Source of the DNA: Chaetorhynchus papuensis
Taxonomy: Eukaryota > Chordata > Aves > Passeriformes > Rhipiduridae
Length of the DNA: 64,000 nt
Direction: 5' to 3'
Assembly (NCBI GenBank): GCA_013396525.1
Contig: VWYX01000778.1
Location: 2,109 to 66,108, forward strand
The position numbers were made by a program, and so were the translations under genes. Each line of letters opens with the position of its first letter. Positions within the stretch are counted from its first letter, which is position 1. Of the stretch, positions 48,944 to 62,604 are shown piece after piece. Below the pieces are notes generated by a model, which saw only the letters and a list, made by a program, of their open reading frames with translations, was not told the origin of the DNA and made no database searches.

Positions 48944-50810
48944 GCAGCAGGCTGTCCCAATGTGCCAAAATATGAACCAATGGGAAGGACCAGTCTGGCT
49001 GAACAAATTTGGTTCAAGATCAGGGAAAAAGGAGACTTTATGAACTTTGGAAGAAGGTGGACACCACTCAGGTGTACTATAAGGTGAGGTTATGCCAGGA
49101 CACAATCAGAAGAGCCGAAGCTCAACTAGAACTCAATCTGAGTACTGCCATAAAAGACAATAAAATTATTTTCTCTATCTGTACTAACAACAAAAGGAGG
49201 GTTAAGGAGAATCTCCATTCTTTATTGGATGCTGTAAGAAACATAAAGACAGAGGATGGGAAAAGGCAGAGGTACTTGATTTCTTCTTTGCCTCAGTCAT
49301 TAATAGTGAGATCAATTGTTCTTGGGTTACCTAGCCCCTGAATTGGATGGCAGGAATGGGGAGCAGAAGGAAGCCCCCATAATCCAAGAGGAAATGGTCG
49401 GTGACCTGCTACACCTTTTAGACATACACAAGCTTATGGAACCGGACGGGATCCACCCAAAAGTTACTGATGGAGCTGGTGGAAGAACTCGCCGAGCCAC
49501 TATCTGCCGTCGACCAGCAATCCTGGTTAACCAGGGAGATCCTGGTTGTCTGGAGGTTAACAAATGTGAGACTCATCTGCAGTAAGTTCTGGAAGGAGGA
49601 TCTAGGGAACAGGCCTGTCCGTCTGACCTCTGGGTAGGGTTATGGAGTGGATCATCTTGAGTGCCACTGTGGATGTCGTCTACCTAGACTGCAGAAAACT
49701 CTTTGACACCATTTTCCACAGGATTCTCCAGGAGAAACTGGCTGCTCAGGGCTTGGACAGATGGATTCTTCACTGGTTAAAAGGCTGACAGAACTACTGG
49801 ACCCAGAGAGTGGTGGTCAGTGGCGTTAAATCCAGCTGACAAATAGTCACTAGTGGTGTTCCTCGGGGCTCCGTATTGGGGCCAGACATGTTTAACATCT
49901 TTACCAATAATCTAGATGAGAGAATTGAGTGCACTGTCAGTTTGCAGATGGAAACAAGTTGGGTGGTAACGTTGATCTGCTTGATGGCAGGAAATCTCCG
50001 CAAATGGATCTGGAGAGACTGGATTGATGGGCAGAGACCAATTGCACAAGTTTCAACAAGGTTAACTGTCAGGTCCTGCACTGAGCTCACAACCCCATGC
50101 ATGGCTACAGGCTGAGGGAAGAGTGACTGGAAAGCTGCCCAGTATAAAGGCCCTTGTGGGTGTTAGTCAATAGCCACCCGAATATGAGCCAGTGTGTGTC
50201 CAGATGGCCAAGAAGGCCAGAGGCCTCCTGGCCTGTATCAGAAATATTTTGGCCAGCAGGACTGGGGCAGTGATTGCCCCTCTGTACTCAGCACTGATGA
50301 GGCTGCACCTTGAGTCCTGTGTTCAGTTCTGGGCCCCTCACTTCAAGAAAGACACTGAGGTGCTGGTGTCCAGAGAAGGGAGTTGGAGCTGGTCTGTAGC
50401 ACAGGTCCAATGAGGAGCAACTGAGGGAGCTGGGGCTGTTTAGCTGAGAGAAAATGTGCCTCAGGGGAGATCTTTTTACTCTCTACAACTGCCTGAGAGA
50501 AGTGTGTAGCAAGGCACAAGGATCATTCTCTTCTCTCAGATTAAAGCTGACAGGACAAGGAGAAATGGCCTCAAGCTGCACCAGAGGAGGTTTAGATTGG
50601 ATATTAGGGAAAATTTCTTCATCAAAAGGATTGTCAAACATTCAAACAGGCTGCTCATGCAAGTGGTTGAGTCACCATCCCTGGAAGTATTTAAAATAGG
50701 TGGAGATGTGGTTCTTAGGAACATAGTTTAGCAGTGGACTTAGCAGTGTCAGGTTTACAGCTGGACTTAATGACCTTAGAACCTGTGATTCTGTGATTAT
50801 ACGATTCTAA
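48944..50810 (+). mobile_element. CR1 LINE, long but inactive copy
   Basis: This is the longest CR1 in the window, reading + from part of ORF2 through the 3' tail (CTGTGATTCTGTGATTATACGATTCTA at its end). Legible parts in order are NKRRVKENLHSLLDA, EPDGIHPK, LDCRKLFDT (palm motif A, aspartates kept), GPDMFNIFTNNLDE, FADG, AKKARGLLACIRN and CVQFWAPHFKKDTEVL. The endonuclease domain is absent (5' truncation). A deletion of more than 100 bp near 49669 joins the segment after the fingers to motif A. Frames change repeatedly, giving the chain of 70-110 codon frames seen from 49009 to 50699. Confidence 0.95.
49941..49952 (+). pseudogene. Mutated RT catalytic motif (FADG) in the CR1 copy
   Basis: The catalytic FADD/YADD motif of the LINE reverse transcriptase reads FADG here. 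It is followed by NKLGG in the same frame, which confirms the alignment. Loss of the second Asp would abolish catalysis even without the frameshifts. Confidence 0.8.
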
Positions 50811-52274
50811 AAGTTGTGTGGATTCTTTCAGTGTTGCTGACTCCATGGAAGTAAACAAATCAAATCAAAACAAAACCACACCCCTTTTTATAAATTTAAT
50901 TGAAGTGTCTGAGATTTAAAATATATGTAAAACGCATTCAGATTTCATCAGTAAATTTTTGTACGAGAAGGCAATGCCCAATGTTGTTTTTATCAGTATC
51001 CAACTATATGTGCAGTAATATTTGTGGATACATCACCACATTTATATACTGCAATGAAAAGCTTTTGAAATGCATAGCAATTTGGTGCTATCCTGCAATC
51101 TTTGTATATAAATTTTCTTCTGGTCTTAGCCAAGAAATCCCATTAACCTCAATGTCAGCAGACTTTTAAAAAGCAGAAAATTGTTACTCAACTGTAGTTC
51201 TTTGTACAACAGACACCACACAAATTGTTTGAACATTTTTAATCGGTCTGTTTTTCTATCTGGTATTGAAAAGTTTTCATATAAAATACTATTCAGTACA
51301 GAAGAAAAGTATGAAAACCTGATTTCAGCTGTTAAAAATATGCCCACTAATATTCTGTGTAAAGCTTTAAGAAATCATTGGAGGTAACAGATGATGAAGA
51401 GGGAGTTTGTTTGGCAAGTTTAGTAGTGCAGATCATTATACTAATTACAGTCCAGTACAACCAGGCTAATTACAAATTAGTAATTGACAAAACTGTTGTT
51501 AATGATAGGGGTTGTGTTTCCAGCCTGGTTTTTTGTTTGTTTTTGTTGTTGTTTAGTTTTGGGGCTTTTTTTTTATAAATGAAAAGATTGTTTTAAGGTT
51601 CAGTTTTTCATATGTTAAATCCTTCTGTTAGAAGTTCTTTACTTTTTGAACTAAACAGTCCTTACTAAGAATATAAATTAAAATGTATGTCTTTCACTAT
51701 TAAATATATGTGAATGACTAGATATATACCTCAGTGTTTTATCATGTTACTCAAAAAATTAAGCTTACCATAGCTAATCAGCAGATTAATGGAGGCTGAC
51801 ATTAAAACACAAAAACAATCAAAAAGACCTGTTATTTCTGGATCAATTCAGCTATTTATTAGAATTAATGAATAAATGAATATAAAGCATTTTAGAAAAT
51901 ATTAATTCATCTAGACTTCAGGAAAGCCAGGATTACATGACTGATAGATGGCAGACACTTAATTCAGATTAATATTAAAATTTTGCTGAATTCTATACAA
52001 TGAAAATGTCTGGATAGAATACCGTGAGTTTTCATTAAATAATGGTTAATGATGCTTCACTATTTCTTCACATCACTGACAATGTATCATCCTTAGCAAC
52101 TTAAAAAAGCACAAACAAAACCCAACCGTCTGCATCTAATTAAACTCTTCACTATTTATAAAAAATTACAGCTAAGCTAATGCATCTAAATTAAGGTTTT
52201 GTAACCTGGTAATAGAGGCATAGTCAAAATGATTGAATGCTTCCAATGCATTTAGCCCACTTAGTGGAATGACA
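50811..52274. other. AT-rich non-coding sequence
   Basis: No gene or transposon recognised. Frames at 50900-51169 and 51126-51387 overlap on opposite strands and have no motifs. Confidence 0.55.
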
Positions 52275-53068
52275 CAGACAGTGGGATTGAGCACACCCTC
52301 AGCAAGTTTGCTTGTGGCGGGCACCATGCTGATCAGTGCAGTTGGTTTGCTCGAGGGAAGGGACATCATGTGGAAGGGTCTTGACAGCCTTGAGAGCCGG
52401 GACCATGAGAAACCCATGAAGTTCAGTAAGACCAAGTACAAAGTCCTGCACAAGCCTATGGGCAATCTCCAACTGTGATTCTCCTATTCTCACTTCGCTC
52501 TCGTGAGACCACAGCCGTAGTACTTCATCCCGTTCTGGAGCTCCACAGCAAAAGAAAGACATGGATCTGTCAAAGAGGGTCCACAGAGGGATTGTGAAAA
52601 GGGTCAGAGGGCTGGAACAGCTCTCCTGTGAAAAAAGGCTGAACGAGTTGGAATGTTCAGTCTGGAGAAGAGAAGGCTCCAGTGAGACCTTACTGTGGCC
52701 TTCTAATGTATAAAGGGGGCTTATAAAAAAGATGGAGAGAGACTGTACAAAGGCCTGGAATACTTGCAAAAGGGGGAGTGATTTGAAACCTAAAGAGAGC
52801 AGATTTAGATTGGACATAAGGAGGAGATGTTTCACAATGCATGTGGTGAGATACTCGAACAGGTCACCCAGAAAAGTTGTGGTTGGCTCATCACTGGGAG
52901 TGTTCAAGGACACGCTTGATGGGACTTTAAACAACCTGATCTACTAAAAGATGTCCCTGGTCACAGGCACTGGGGTTGTAACTAGATATCTTTAAAGATC
53001 CCTTCCAGCCTAAACCATTCTATAATTCTATAAATCCGTCATCCTATGATTCTACAATTCTATGACAC
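52275..53068 (+). mobile_element. CR1 LINE 3' half, internally deleted
   Basis: It begins in the RT frame (CAGTGGGATTGAGCACACCC then CTCAGCAAGTTTGC), where the catalytic FADD reads FACG at 52307-52318. It continues to about 52475, then jumps over several hundred bp to the segment starting CTCTCGTGAGACCACAGC. It runs on through the 3' UTR (CGCTTGATGGGACTTTAAAC, AAAGATGTCCCTGGTC) and ends in repeated ATTCTATAATTCTA-type octamers. A 211-codon minus-strand frame at 52299-52934 is antisense to it and is not a gene. Confidence 0.93.
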
Positions 53069-56000
53069 CGGATGAAGTTCACACTGAAAAACACACAGAA
53101 CAAATATGAGTAATCAGGAACTTAACCTATAAAATCTGCAACCTATCTGTCACATTTAGAAGTTTCAGACAACCCTGGGCACGTGAAATGGCACCAGACA
53201 TCTGTGATTACACAACTGAATAACATGGTGATATGCAGGTGCAGACACCTGTGTTGTAAACATAAACTTATGTATCTCAGCCTGAAGGTAAATCTAATTT
53301 AAAAATTGGCAGTTTTAGCAATGAATATGAGCCAGACCAGTGAATGAAACCACTAGTACAGGTATTCTATGATTCATTTCTGAAACTGCAGAAAATGCGG
53401 TTCTTGTTTCATTATCACATTTATGTGTTCTTCTACTACATTCTTTAATATATTTAAATTTATCCTTTAGTTCCCTCTTTTTCGTGACTTCTTCTTCCCT
53501 GCCTATTGTCACTTGCTATTTGGTGTCACTAAAATCTTTTTTTGCCTTTTTTTCCCTGATATATAGTTGGGTTGTTTTTTTTTCTTTTTAATTAAGCTTA
53601 GAAGACAAAAAACTCAGAAAAATAACGTTTTCTGTTTTCCGGTTGTGTCTGGTTGACCTCTCTTCTCCCTCATCTATTTTGTTTATAAACTTCTCACAGC
53701 AGTAAAAAAATGTTATTGCACCTACACAGTGAGTAACTTTTTTTTCTTCGTATTTAAACACTATATTATTTAGTATAAATTGTAGACTCTAGTATTTAGA
53801 ACTGTTTTNNNNNNNNNNNNNNNNNNNNNNNNNNNNNNNNNAATTAAGCTATATTTTAGTTTTTGTGTGCAATTTTGACTTAAATATATATGAACATAAG
53901 TGGATACTAAGCAATATGCAGAGGAGGAAAGTAAAACATTATAAAATACATTGACCAGAATTTTGATTCCAATTGATTCCATTGTCTTATTTATATTGAA
54001 TTCTAGTGTATTTACTGTTTCTGATTTATATACCATAAGTCAGATCAAAGGTAAATTTCATTAAAACAGTTACATGACTAATCTACTTCTGAAATTTTAA
54101 GCAAATATTGACAACGGTATGTAGTCATCAGTCCAATAATATCCTTTGGTTTTTTCAAGGAAGATAACTTTTTTCCTCTGTTCAGACAACGCATCATTAA
54201 GAAACCAACACAATTTCTATTTTCACTCGGTGCATATTATATTCTACAGAAGTGATGTTATTTTTCACCTTGTTCAATTACTCTTTTATTACTTCATGCA
54301 ATCTATAAAATAGCTTTTGTTACTTTTCTGCCATGTCTTTCATCAATCAGTTTGGTAGGTTCAGTTTTTCTGAGCTCAGAATTTCTAAGATTAGAATTGG
54401 GGATTTTGATCCACGGAGGATCAGAAAATTTAGGTGACATTAAAACACCTCACTTTCATATTAGGTGCTTACTTTCAGCATCTGCATACTCAGAAGTTAA
54501 TGTCCTGAGATTCTTGTAGGTATCTGAGTTTAAGTTCACAAAGTAGTATGTTAAAGACCCTTAGGATCCTCTGTTCTACCATGACCATGTTAAACAGCTA
54601 AGACTGACAGTCTTCTAAGTCCCATTCACATTTACAGTGTAAATATATTTCTTTTCCTAGATTGCCTCAAACTTGATCATGTTGCCACATGTCCAGCCTC
54701 TGTCTCAAGTGCTACTACAGATTCACCTTTCACCAATTAATTGAGCCCTATATAGCTATTTTTAGAAGACATGAGCCATTTTCCAGACTCTGCTGTGTGG
54801 ACTACATAGACACCACCAATAGTAAGAGATTTCATAGTTATCTGACACACAGCATCTACCTTGCAAACACATAAATGCTGGTTGTACATGTTTTAATGCT
54901 TTGCCTTTTGTATATCCTGTAGTTAAAAGGTTGCTGGTTTTTGATTTAGATCTATTAAAGCTTAGAAAATTAGGTAATAATATACAGCAGAGGTGATTAT
55001 TAATTCAATTAATGAGATTATTGTACGCTATGTAAGCTATGTGAGACATTCTAAACAATTTAAAGCACTCTGAAAAATACTGATCTCTTAGGTCACCTGC
55101 ACCAGAGTATACCCAGGTAAATATAACATTTCATGGTATTTAGGACATTAAAAAAAATGTATTGGTATATGGTATTGCTTCTGTTTCCTCTACTTGTTGC
55201 CTGTTCTCACATCTGCTGTTCAGCAGGTTGTTTTCTTTGTTGCATTTGTAGAACATTTTGGGGAAAGAGGGTCGGTGAATGATATTAAAATTAAGGAATT
55301 AATACCAGTGAAAATATCCCAGTGGATTAAATAATCCATCTTTATTCCATGGTAATACTATTGCCTATGCTTTCTGATACCAATGCATTTATCAACAGCA
55401 ATTTCTGAACCTTGTTCTGTCACCACAATCAATAAATCACACTATTTGTGCATCTAGGATTGTTCTGGGACCAGACTTACCGTGTGGACATGCTGTTTGT
55501 GCATCTGGTGCCTTGCCAGACTTTAGTATCAAATTGGTTACTCTAAAACATTGTCTGTGAAGGTCTCCCAGGGATTCAGACAGTCAGATAATGTACTGAG
55601 CAACATGGGGGATCCTAGTGACCCCCAGGCCTGCTGCATCTGCAGATAACCCAGAAAGCAAGGAGGTCTCCCTTTCCTAAATTTTTCCGTGACGGTAGAC
55701 CATCCCCTTTAACACTGAGATGTGGGTGCAAAATATTTTCCTCTTTTGTGTTTCTTCAAGAATTCAAGGATAATTTCAGATTAGAAATTCAACAGAATCT
55801 GTATTGATACTGCCTAAGGGACAAAATGTAAGATGTTATGCCTTAATGGAAACATAAAATGTTTAAAGGTTATAGGTAATGTCAGGATGGATGATAATTT
55901 TATGCACCAGACAGGTGCACAATGTAAAATAAAAAGGTATAAGAACAGTTCAGGTTGAGAGCACACAGTTAGAGGGAAAAGGCTTTCACAGAATGAATAA

Positions 56001-58636
56001 TAAGCTTTCACAAAGGTTTCATAATCCTGCTGAGCAAGAAGATGATTTAAAGATACTGAAATCACTTAGGAAAGGAGAGACTACTTACCTTGAAGTTTGG
56101 CTTTTCTGAGGATCCCCTATCTAATCCTGAGTCCCACAGAACGAAAAATTTGGAAGTTGTCATCCCTTTGGTTGTCCACAAAGCATTGATGGGAACTCAC
56201 ATTAACCTCCAAATACAGCTCTCAGGTTTATGGAGTGGAGGTAGATGAATCAGCAAACCTAAAGCACAGTTTTCAATTCTAACTTTAACCATAGGTCAAT
56301 ACACATTGCTATCTCAGCATGATATTTTCCAAAACAGCATAGGATCTTTAAAGCTGCTTTTATTGTTGATGAAGATTATTGGAGAGCTAAACTGTAAAAG
56401 ATTGCTCTAAATTAAAAAGTATAAGTGTAAAAACTGCTGCATAAAGACAGAGAAACAATTAAATGTTGAAATTATGGAAATAAAATAGTTTTACATATGT
56501 GTATAAATAAGCTGTAAACCAGAATAACATCTCGTTTTCTCTCTTTAAATATATGATAGGTACACACGCTACTTAAAACATGCATTCAGTGCAAATGCTT
56601 ATATCTGTATTAAAAAAAGCAACTTCAACATGCGTTTTGAGTTCTTTAATTTCAGCATGATAACCTTTCCTTTGAAGGGCTGTTCTTTACAATACTGTCT
56701 GGTAAAAAATGCAAATGGTGAAACTAAATTAAGTGTCTTGAGGCAGGCAGAGATCCAAATCAGGCCATTCTGCTCCTGCTAAGTGACTCCTCTGCTAGCT
56801 TTGTGTTTGAAACAGACTGTTTTGGTCTGGGAGATGGAAACAGAAAACATTTCAGACATTTTCTTTTAGAGATAATGGTGCCAAGGAAAGAAAGTCAGTG
56901 AATGGCAGTAAAAACTGTACATGGATTTGCACATAAGGTTTTGTACACTGTAAGCTGAAACACTAAAGTGACTGCTGAGGTTTTGTATAAGCACCCTTAT
57001 TGAGAAGGGATTTGAGGCTTAGCAGAAATCCTGGAAGGTTATTAAGATAGAGATTGGCTGCTGTACAGAATACAGAATCCTGGAAAAATCCACAGCATCA
57101 TCTTGATTTTATAGCATCTGGCTCACATCACGAATGCCTTCAGCACTGCCATTCTGTGAACTGAATACCTGGTGTCAGGAAAATGGCCTTGAAGAAACAA
57201 ATACTCACCATGTCAGAATGAAGAGGAGTGTGAAACAGGAATAGAAAAATGTGAATAGTAAGAAAGTCAGTACACAAATGCATGCATCTAATTTTGACTA
57301 CTTTGAATAAATTGCAGTAAACTTTGGGATTATCTGAAGGTAAGACTGATAAATTCTAAGAAGTGTAGGAATAATTGTTCCCTGTCAGGTATCTTTAACA
57401 TTTAACTTCAGCGGTATTGGGGTATTTCTTTAAGCACCTTATGGCTGTACACAACTGTACGACATTGTTTTTGATAACAGACTTGCATGTCAAAAAAAAT
57501 GTGTGTACTTTAATTCCTTAGACTAGCAGAATAAACTGGATATGTCTTTGCCATGGGCTGATACCTTGGCTGTGTTGGATACCTTGTTCTCTGCAGAGAA
57601 AAGAACAAGCAAAATTTGGCAATTGACTTTCCTGGCTTCTGGAAGTAGTTCAGATGTTTGCAATTTGTGAGTTTCTGGGACCAGACTAGATTAGATCACT
57701 GTTATTTGATACTGGCAGCATATCTGTGACTGCTAGCTCAGGATACTGTGTTCTGACCAGAATTCTCCCTAGGGGAGAAAAGATAGGAAAAAAAGAAGGG
57801 GAAATACATTTGTTTTTTCTTTTCTCTCCCTCTTCAGTTACTTGATCAAATCAGACTGCACATGAATTTGTATAAAGGTCATGGGTTTCCCATCTTCTAA
57901 TAATTTCTCTTAAAAAACCCGAATAAACCCAAATGCAAAAAAAGAAAACTGACCCCAAGAAAGCAAACAAACAAAACTACAATGAAAACAACCAAGAGAT
58001 TCAAACTTCCTTTAATTAAAAATAAAGACAATCAAACAATTGAAACCATTCGTTCAAACCTACATCCTGTCAAAAGAAGAAGTGGTTTTATTGGTAAAAA
58101 ATAAAATAGCTACACTGAAAACTTTCCCTGATTTAGTTAGAAAATAAATAACCAAAGATATTACATTCAGCTTTGGTTGAATTTACAGTTGTATTAACTA
58201 TATATACAGAAATTTTCTTCAGCTTTCAAGATGAGTAGATTGAAGATTGTTGCACGAGTAATTCAAGTAATTGGCATTAAGATGGGCTTTTACATATCCA
58301 GCCTGTGGTATCTCTATGCTATTACTCATTTCCTATCTTTTCTCGGTGGGGTTGTTTTTATCTTTTTTTCATGTTTCCTCTTTTCTTCTCTTCAGTATTC
58401 CAGAGATACATAGGTCTGTGAATGCAAATTTGCCAATGGTTTAGCCCTTCCAGCACACCGTACTATTTGACAAGCACAAAAATGTGAAAATACAAAAACT
58501 GGGTTTCGTGGTAACTTAAGTCTCTCCTAAGTGTGATCAAAAAGTTTTATGGCATTATTTCTACACATGGTAGTGTTTTAAAACTTTTTGAGTTAAAATT
58601 GGAGAGAGTTTATAAGGGAGAACATTGAATAAGGAG
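53069..58636. other. AT-rich non-coding sequence
   Basis: About 5.6 kb, including an N gap, with no recognised gene or transposon. T-rich and A-rich runs (53570-53590, 57905-57990) are the only simple repeats. A less AT-rich part lies at 55440-55680. Confidence 0.5.
53809..53841. other. Assembly gap (33 N)
   Basis: Run of undetermined bases. The flanks are AT-rich unique sequence with no repeat across the gap. Confidence 0.99.
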
Positions 58637-59216
58637 TTGTGTTTGGTGTGGCTGAGATAATATTCCTCACAGCAGCCTTCACAGTGCTGTGCTTTGCATT
58701 AATAGCTAGAAAGGAGATAATAAGATACCAGTGGTTTTGCAACTTCTGGGCAGTGCTCCAACAGCATCAGGGCTGTCTCTACAACATTCCCCCCTTACCA
58801 GTAGGCTGGGTGTGGACAAGATTTTGGGAGGATATTAGCCAGTACAGTTGACTCAAACTGGCCAAAGGGACATTCCATTTCCTATGATATCTGCTCAGAT
58901 ATAAAAGCTAAGAGAAAGAAGTAGGAAGGGTAGGGGCACTCATTATTTATGTTTATCTTCTGGAGAAACCACTATGTATAATGAAGCCTTACTTCCTGAG
59001 GAGCAGACTGACACCACCTGTTGATGGGAGGTAGAAAGTAAATCTATTGTTTTCCTTTGTTTCTTCATGTGCAAACTTTGCTTCCACTTTATTAAACTGC
59101 CTTTACTTTGACCCATGATTTTTTTTCATCTTATTTCTTTCATCCTGTCCTGCTGAGGAGGGGCATGATAGAACAGCTTGGTAGACACCTGGCATCCCAA
59201 CAGAAGTCAACCCACC
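58637..59216 (+). mobile_element. ERVL-like solo LTR, + strand
   Basis: The order of blocks matches a common bird ERVL LTR: GCAGTGCTCCAACAGCATCA, then CAGTAGGCTGGGTGTGGACA, CAAACTGGCCAAAGGGACAT, TATAAAAGCT (TATA box at 58900-58906), TTATTAAACTGCCTTTACTT and CACCTGGCATCCCAACAGAA near the end, closing CAACCCACCAGA. The first bases (TGTGTTTGGTGTGGCTGAGA) are diverged and the standard TGTCCTGG start is lost. No internal sequence and no clear target duplication were seen, which suggests an old copy. Confidence 0.85.
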
Positions 59217-60734
59217 AGAACCATGTTTTATAATAAAAATAAGAGTATAAATTAAACATCATACACACCTTTCAGCTTCTCCAGCTGCTGTTGCCACTGA
59301 AGCCTCTGTCATTCTGGAGACAGCAGGAGAGATTGGGACAGGGAGACAGAGGTGGCAGCAGCAATCAGAAAAAATGCACTGTTGTAGTGATCACGCAGAA
59401 GCACCTTCAAGACCTTCAGTATCAAGCTGTGTTACTTCAGCTTTGGTCACATAAGGATGTTTTAACCACTTGACAGATCTTTCCTTTTTATAGATTTTAA
59501 TCGAACTGTATTTTTGAAAAAGGCTGTTGGAAGAAAAAGTGCAATAAAAGAGCATGTATTAACTTCTACTTTTCATTGTTGGAACACCTAAATGCTGGGG
59601 ACTCCACTGTGTTTAGCATTTCACAGAAGTATGATAAAAGATAGCTGCTGCCACAAAGACATTTATAGTCTGAACTATAAGACACAACAACCTGGCAATT
59701 GCAAAGGTGTATGAACTCATTTTAAGGCAAGTTGCTTTGTCCACAGTGTCTAGGCGTAATGAACCATCAGCAGCATTCAGCACACACTGCGCTCAGAAAT
59801 CCAGAAGGGGTTCAGCATCATCACTGGCATTTCTGTATTGCATTGCCTTTGACAGCAGATTGATGATGGCGGTGGAGTCACTGTGGTAGCAGAATTGCTT
59901 CTCTGTTTTTTATCCAACCCTTATCCTCAGCCCAGCTTTGCATCTGATATCACCTTCATCTCCTAGGTAAATGTGTACAACCCAGTACTGTGTACCTCAG
60001 GGGAGTAGGGTAAACAAGGCAGGAAGATGATATATGGGAGCAGCTGGTGGACTTTCCATCTGTTCTCCTTGGTGGAATCAGGGAATATGCCACTGTTGTC
60101 AGGCACAGCCACAGACTGAGAAAGGCCAAATGTGAGGAAGGAACAGGCTTCCTTGCTGTTTGGCTGTGGACTAGCTGGGTGTTCTCAAGTAATTAGTCAG
60201 GTAATTAATCATTGGTAATATTGCAGTGATTGGCAGGATGGATTTGACTCAAAGTTAGATCATTCTCAGCATGAAGCCATGCTTTGGGTATTTAGTCCTA
60301 CCTTGCTGACAGCTTAGTCATCTTTGTATCGCACACAGAGTACACATGTTCTCCAGTTCTGTCTTCCCATATGAGGAGTGATATTTTGTCTGAGTTTCCT
60401 GAGTAAAAGTGTCACATTTGCTGTTTTTAAACTAAGATTTTTCTCAAGAAGTTCAGGCAATTTTGGATTGTTCCAAACTTATGTCTTTTTCTGGCAGTGA
60501 CAAAATTTCTGACAAATGAATTTTGTGTAATGCATTTTCCAATGACCATCAAATGTTGATGTTCACCCTGGATCATAGTATAAATTAAACAAGATAAAAA
60601 TGCATTTACCCTATTTTTTAAATTTGTGTTCTAGTTTTCACATAAATCCACTTGTGATTTCCACACGTTCAACTTGCAGAGTGGTTTTGTTGCAAACTAA
60701 GTGTATTCCTTTTCAGAGGAAACAGCCTGTCAAT
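59217..60734. other. Non-coding sequence, moderate GC
   Basis: Less AT-rich than most of the window, especially 59270-59400 and 59740-60200. Two 60-codon frames (59291, 59707) lack motifs or splice context. I see no CR1 or LTR signature, although old retroelement sequence would fit the composition. Confidence 0.45.
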
Positions 60735-61240
60735 CTTTTTCAGCTGTATCCCAAAGGTGGTCTAATCCCTAGTAGGGACATATGTATTTTTATTCCCTCC
60801 TGGCAGGTGTTTGTACAGATTTCTAAGACCTCCCTGAGTCTTCTCTTCTTGATGCTGAACAGCCCCACTCTTTCAGCCTGGCTCCCCCTGTCAGATGCCC
60901 CAGGCACTTTGTCACCCTTGTAGCCCTTAGCTGAGCACACTTCAGTTTTCCCGTGTCCTTCCTGTACTGGGGAGCCCAGTACTGAAGCCAGCAGTCCAGA
61001 TGTGTCTCCCTGGGGCTGAGCAGAGGGGAAGGAACACTTTTCTCAGTCTGCAGGGAGCACTATGCCTGTGGTAGCCCAGGAGGCATTTGGCTGCCTTTCC
61101 CAGGAAGGCATGTTTCTGGCTCGTGTTCAACATATCGTCCACCAACACGCTCAGGTTCCTCTCTACAGAGTTCTTTTCCAGACATCCAAAGATGTCATTC
61201 CTCCTCACGGGCAGGACATGGCATTTCCTTTTGCAATCGT
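60735..61240 (-). mobile_element. CR1 LINE fragment, antisense
   Basis: The rc of the + strand carries CR1 RT-frame sequence. On the + strand the typical reversed blocks are GATGCTGAACAGCCCCACTC, CTGGGGAGCCCAGTACTGAA, GAGCAGAGGGGAAGG, CGTCCACCAACACGCTCAGG and CCTCACGGGCAGGACATGGC. The 3' UTR and tail are missing or unrecognisable at the left edge, so this is an internal piece of about 500 bp. Confidence 0.9.
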
Positions 61241-62604
61241 TATGGCATCATTATTAATTTCTGTGTAAAATTCTGTGTAACTAGTGATGTTTCAGAATAA
61301 TTTTTTATGCTATCCAGTCTTAAGTTTCTTTACTTTGTTTTACTCTTCACTAGATCAAAGAGATTTTATTCCCTCATCAGAGCATTTACCATACTGATTA
61401 TTTAATATAGGTTTTCAGATTGATGTTTTCCTAAAGAGAAATTATCAATACCTATTGATTTAACGGTAAATATTCTTTATGGTAATACCACAACATTTTC
61501 TTTAGAATGTGTAGAAATAAATCCTTTAGGCATGAAAACAAAACACATTTTTTATCTCTAGAAACTTCTATAGATTATAAACTACTTTTTACACACATTT
61601 TAAGGTCTATTTCCCAGAATTATAGTTATACCTTAAAATATACAGCATGGCTTTCTCATTTTTAGCCTTTTTTTCATACAGTGTTTAAAATAACATATAT
61701 ATGTACCTAACAGCATTTTGTGCAGTTTACAAGCCTGGTACCCTGAGGTAGTATATTGTCACTTGGTTTGAACACATATTGAGCTTTTCCATTTCTTTTC
61801 AGTTTAAGTGCAGGTGTTCTACAGTCTTAACTTCACCAAGTTTTTGTCATCCTTCCTGAGCGCTAGCTAGGGCTGCTTTTTTTATTCCTTAGGGAAAGGG
61901 AATTACTGCCAACAGTTTTTCTTTTCTTATCTTGACCTGGTGGCTGAGTGGCTTCTGTGATGTTGTCTGGTGCCTTTCATCTGCACTCCTGCTGTGTGAG
62001 CAATACTGAGCCTCAGCTGCAGCATCTCTCCCCAGTCAGTTGCTTCTGTTCTTTTAGCTGAGTGAGGATAATTACTTCACTGGGATACAGTCAGCTCCTA
62101 CTGAAGACAAGGGACCTAATAGAATCTCAAGTAGCTAATAGAAAAACTGCTTTGTTTCGTGTGGGGTTACATACGATGAAGTTGGTTCAGTGTGATATCC
62201 ATTTCAAATCACAGTACTGTGACCAAACTCAGCTTCTGTGATAGAATTCTTATTTTATTTGGACAGTGTGTTCCTAAGATTGCATTTTCTGATAGTACTA
62301 CAGTTTGATAAAAAAAATAATTTAGATGTATGTTTATTGGAGGTTCATAATTATTTCAAAAATAATAGTGGAAACTCCCCCCCTTTTTTTTTCTGTTACA
62401 GATTTGTAGTTGGGACTGTCACAATATCATTTCATTCAGCTTTTTCAAACTTCTCTGCTGAAATTAATAATCCTGACAACATTAAAATTTTAACATAATA
62501 TAAACAGCATAACTATATGATACCTGTCAATGTAATTTTTCCTCAATTCTTTTCTCCACGTGAAGACTAGGAATTGTGGCCAAATGGAACTGCATAGTCA
62601 TTTA
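61241..62604. other. AT-rich non-coding sequence
   Basis: Nothing recognised. A short GC-richer part at 61920-62060 has no open frame or repeat signature. Confidence 0.5.

Noticed and set aside
52299..52934. 211-codon minus-strand open frame, the longest in the window
   Set aside because: It lies entirely antisense to a CR1 element whose + strand RT and 3' UTR motifs are clear. The frame is a by-product of CR1 base composition.
60942..61208. 88-codon minus-strand frame and overlapping plus-strand frame
   Set aside because: Both lie in an antisense CR1 fragment. The minus frame is CR1 reverse transcriptase residue and not a host gene.
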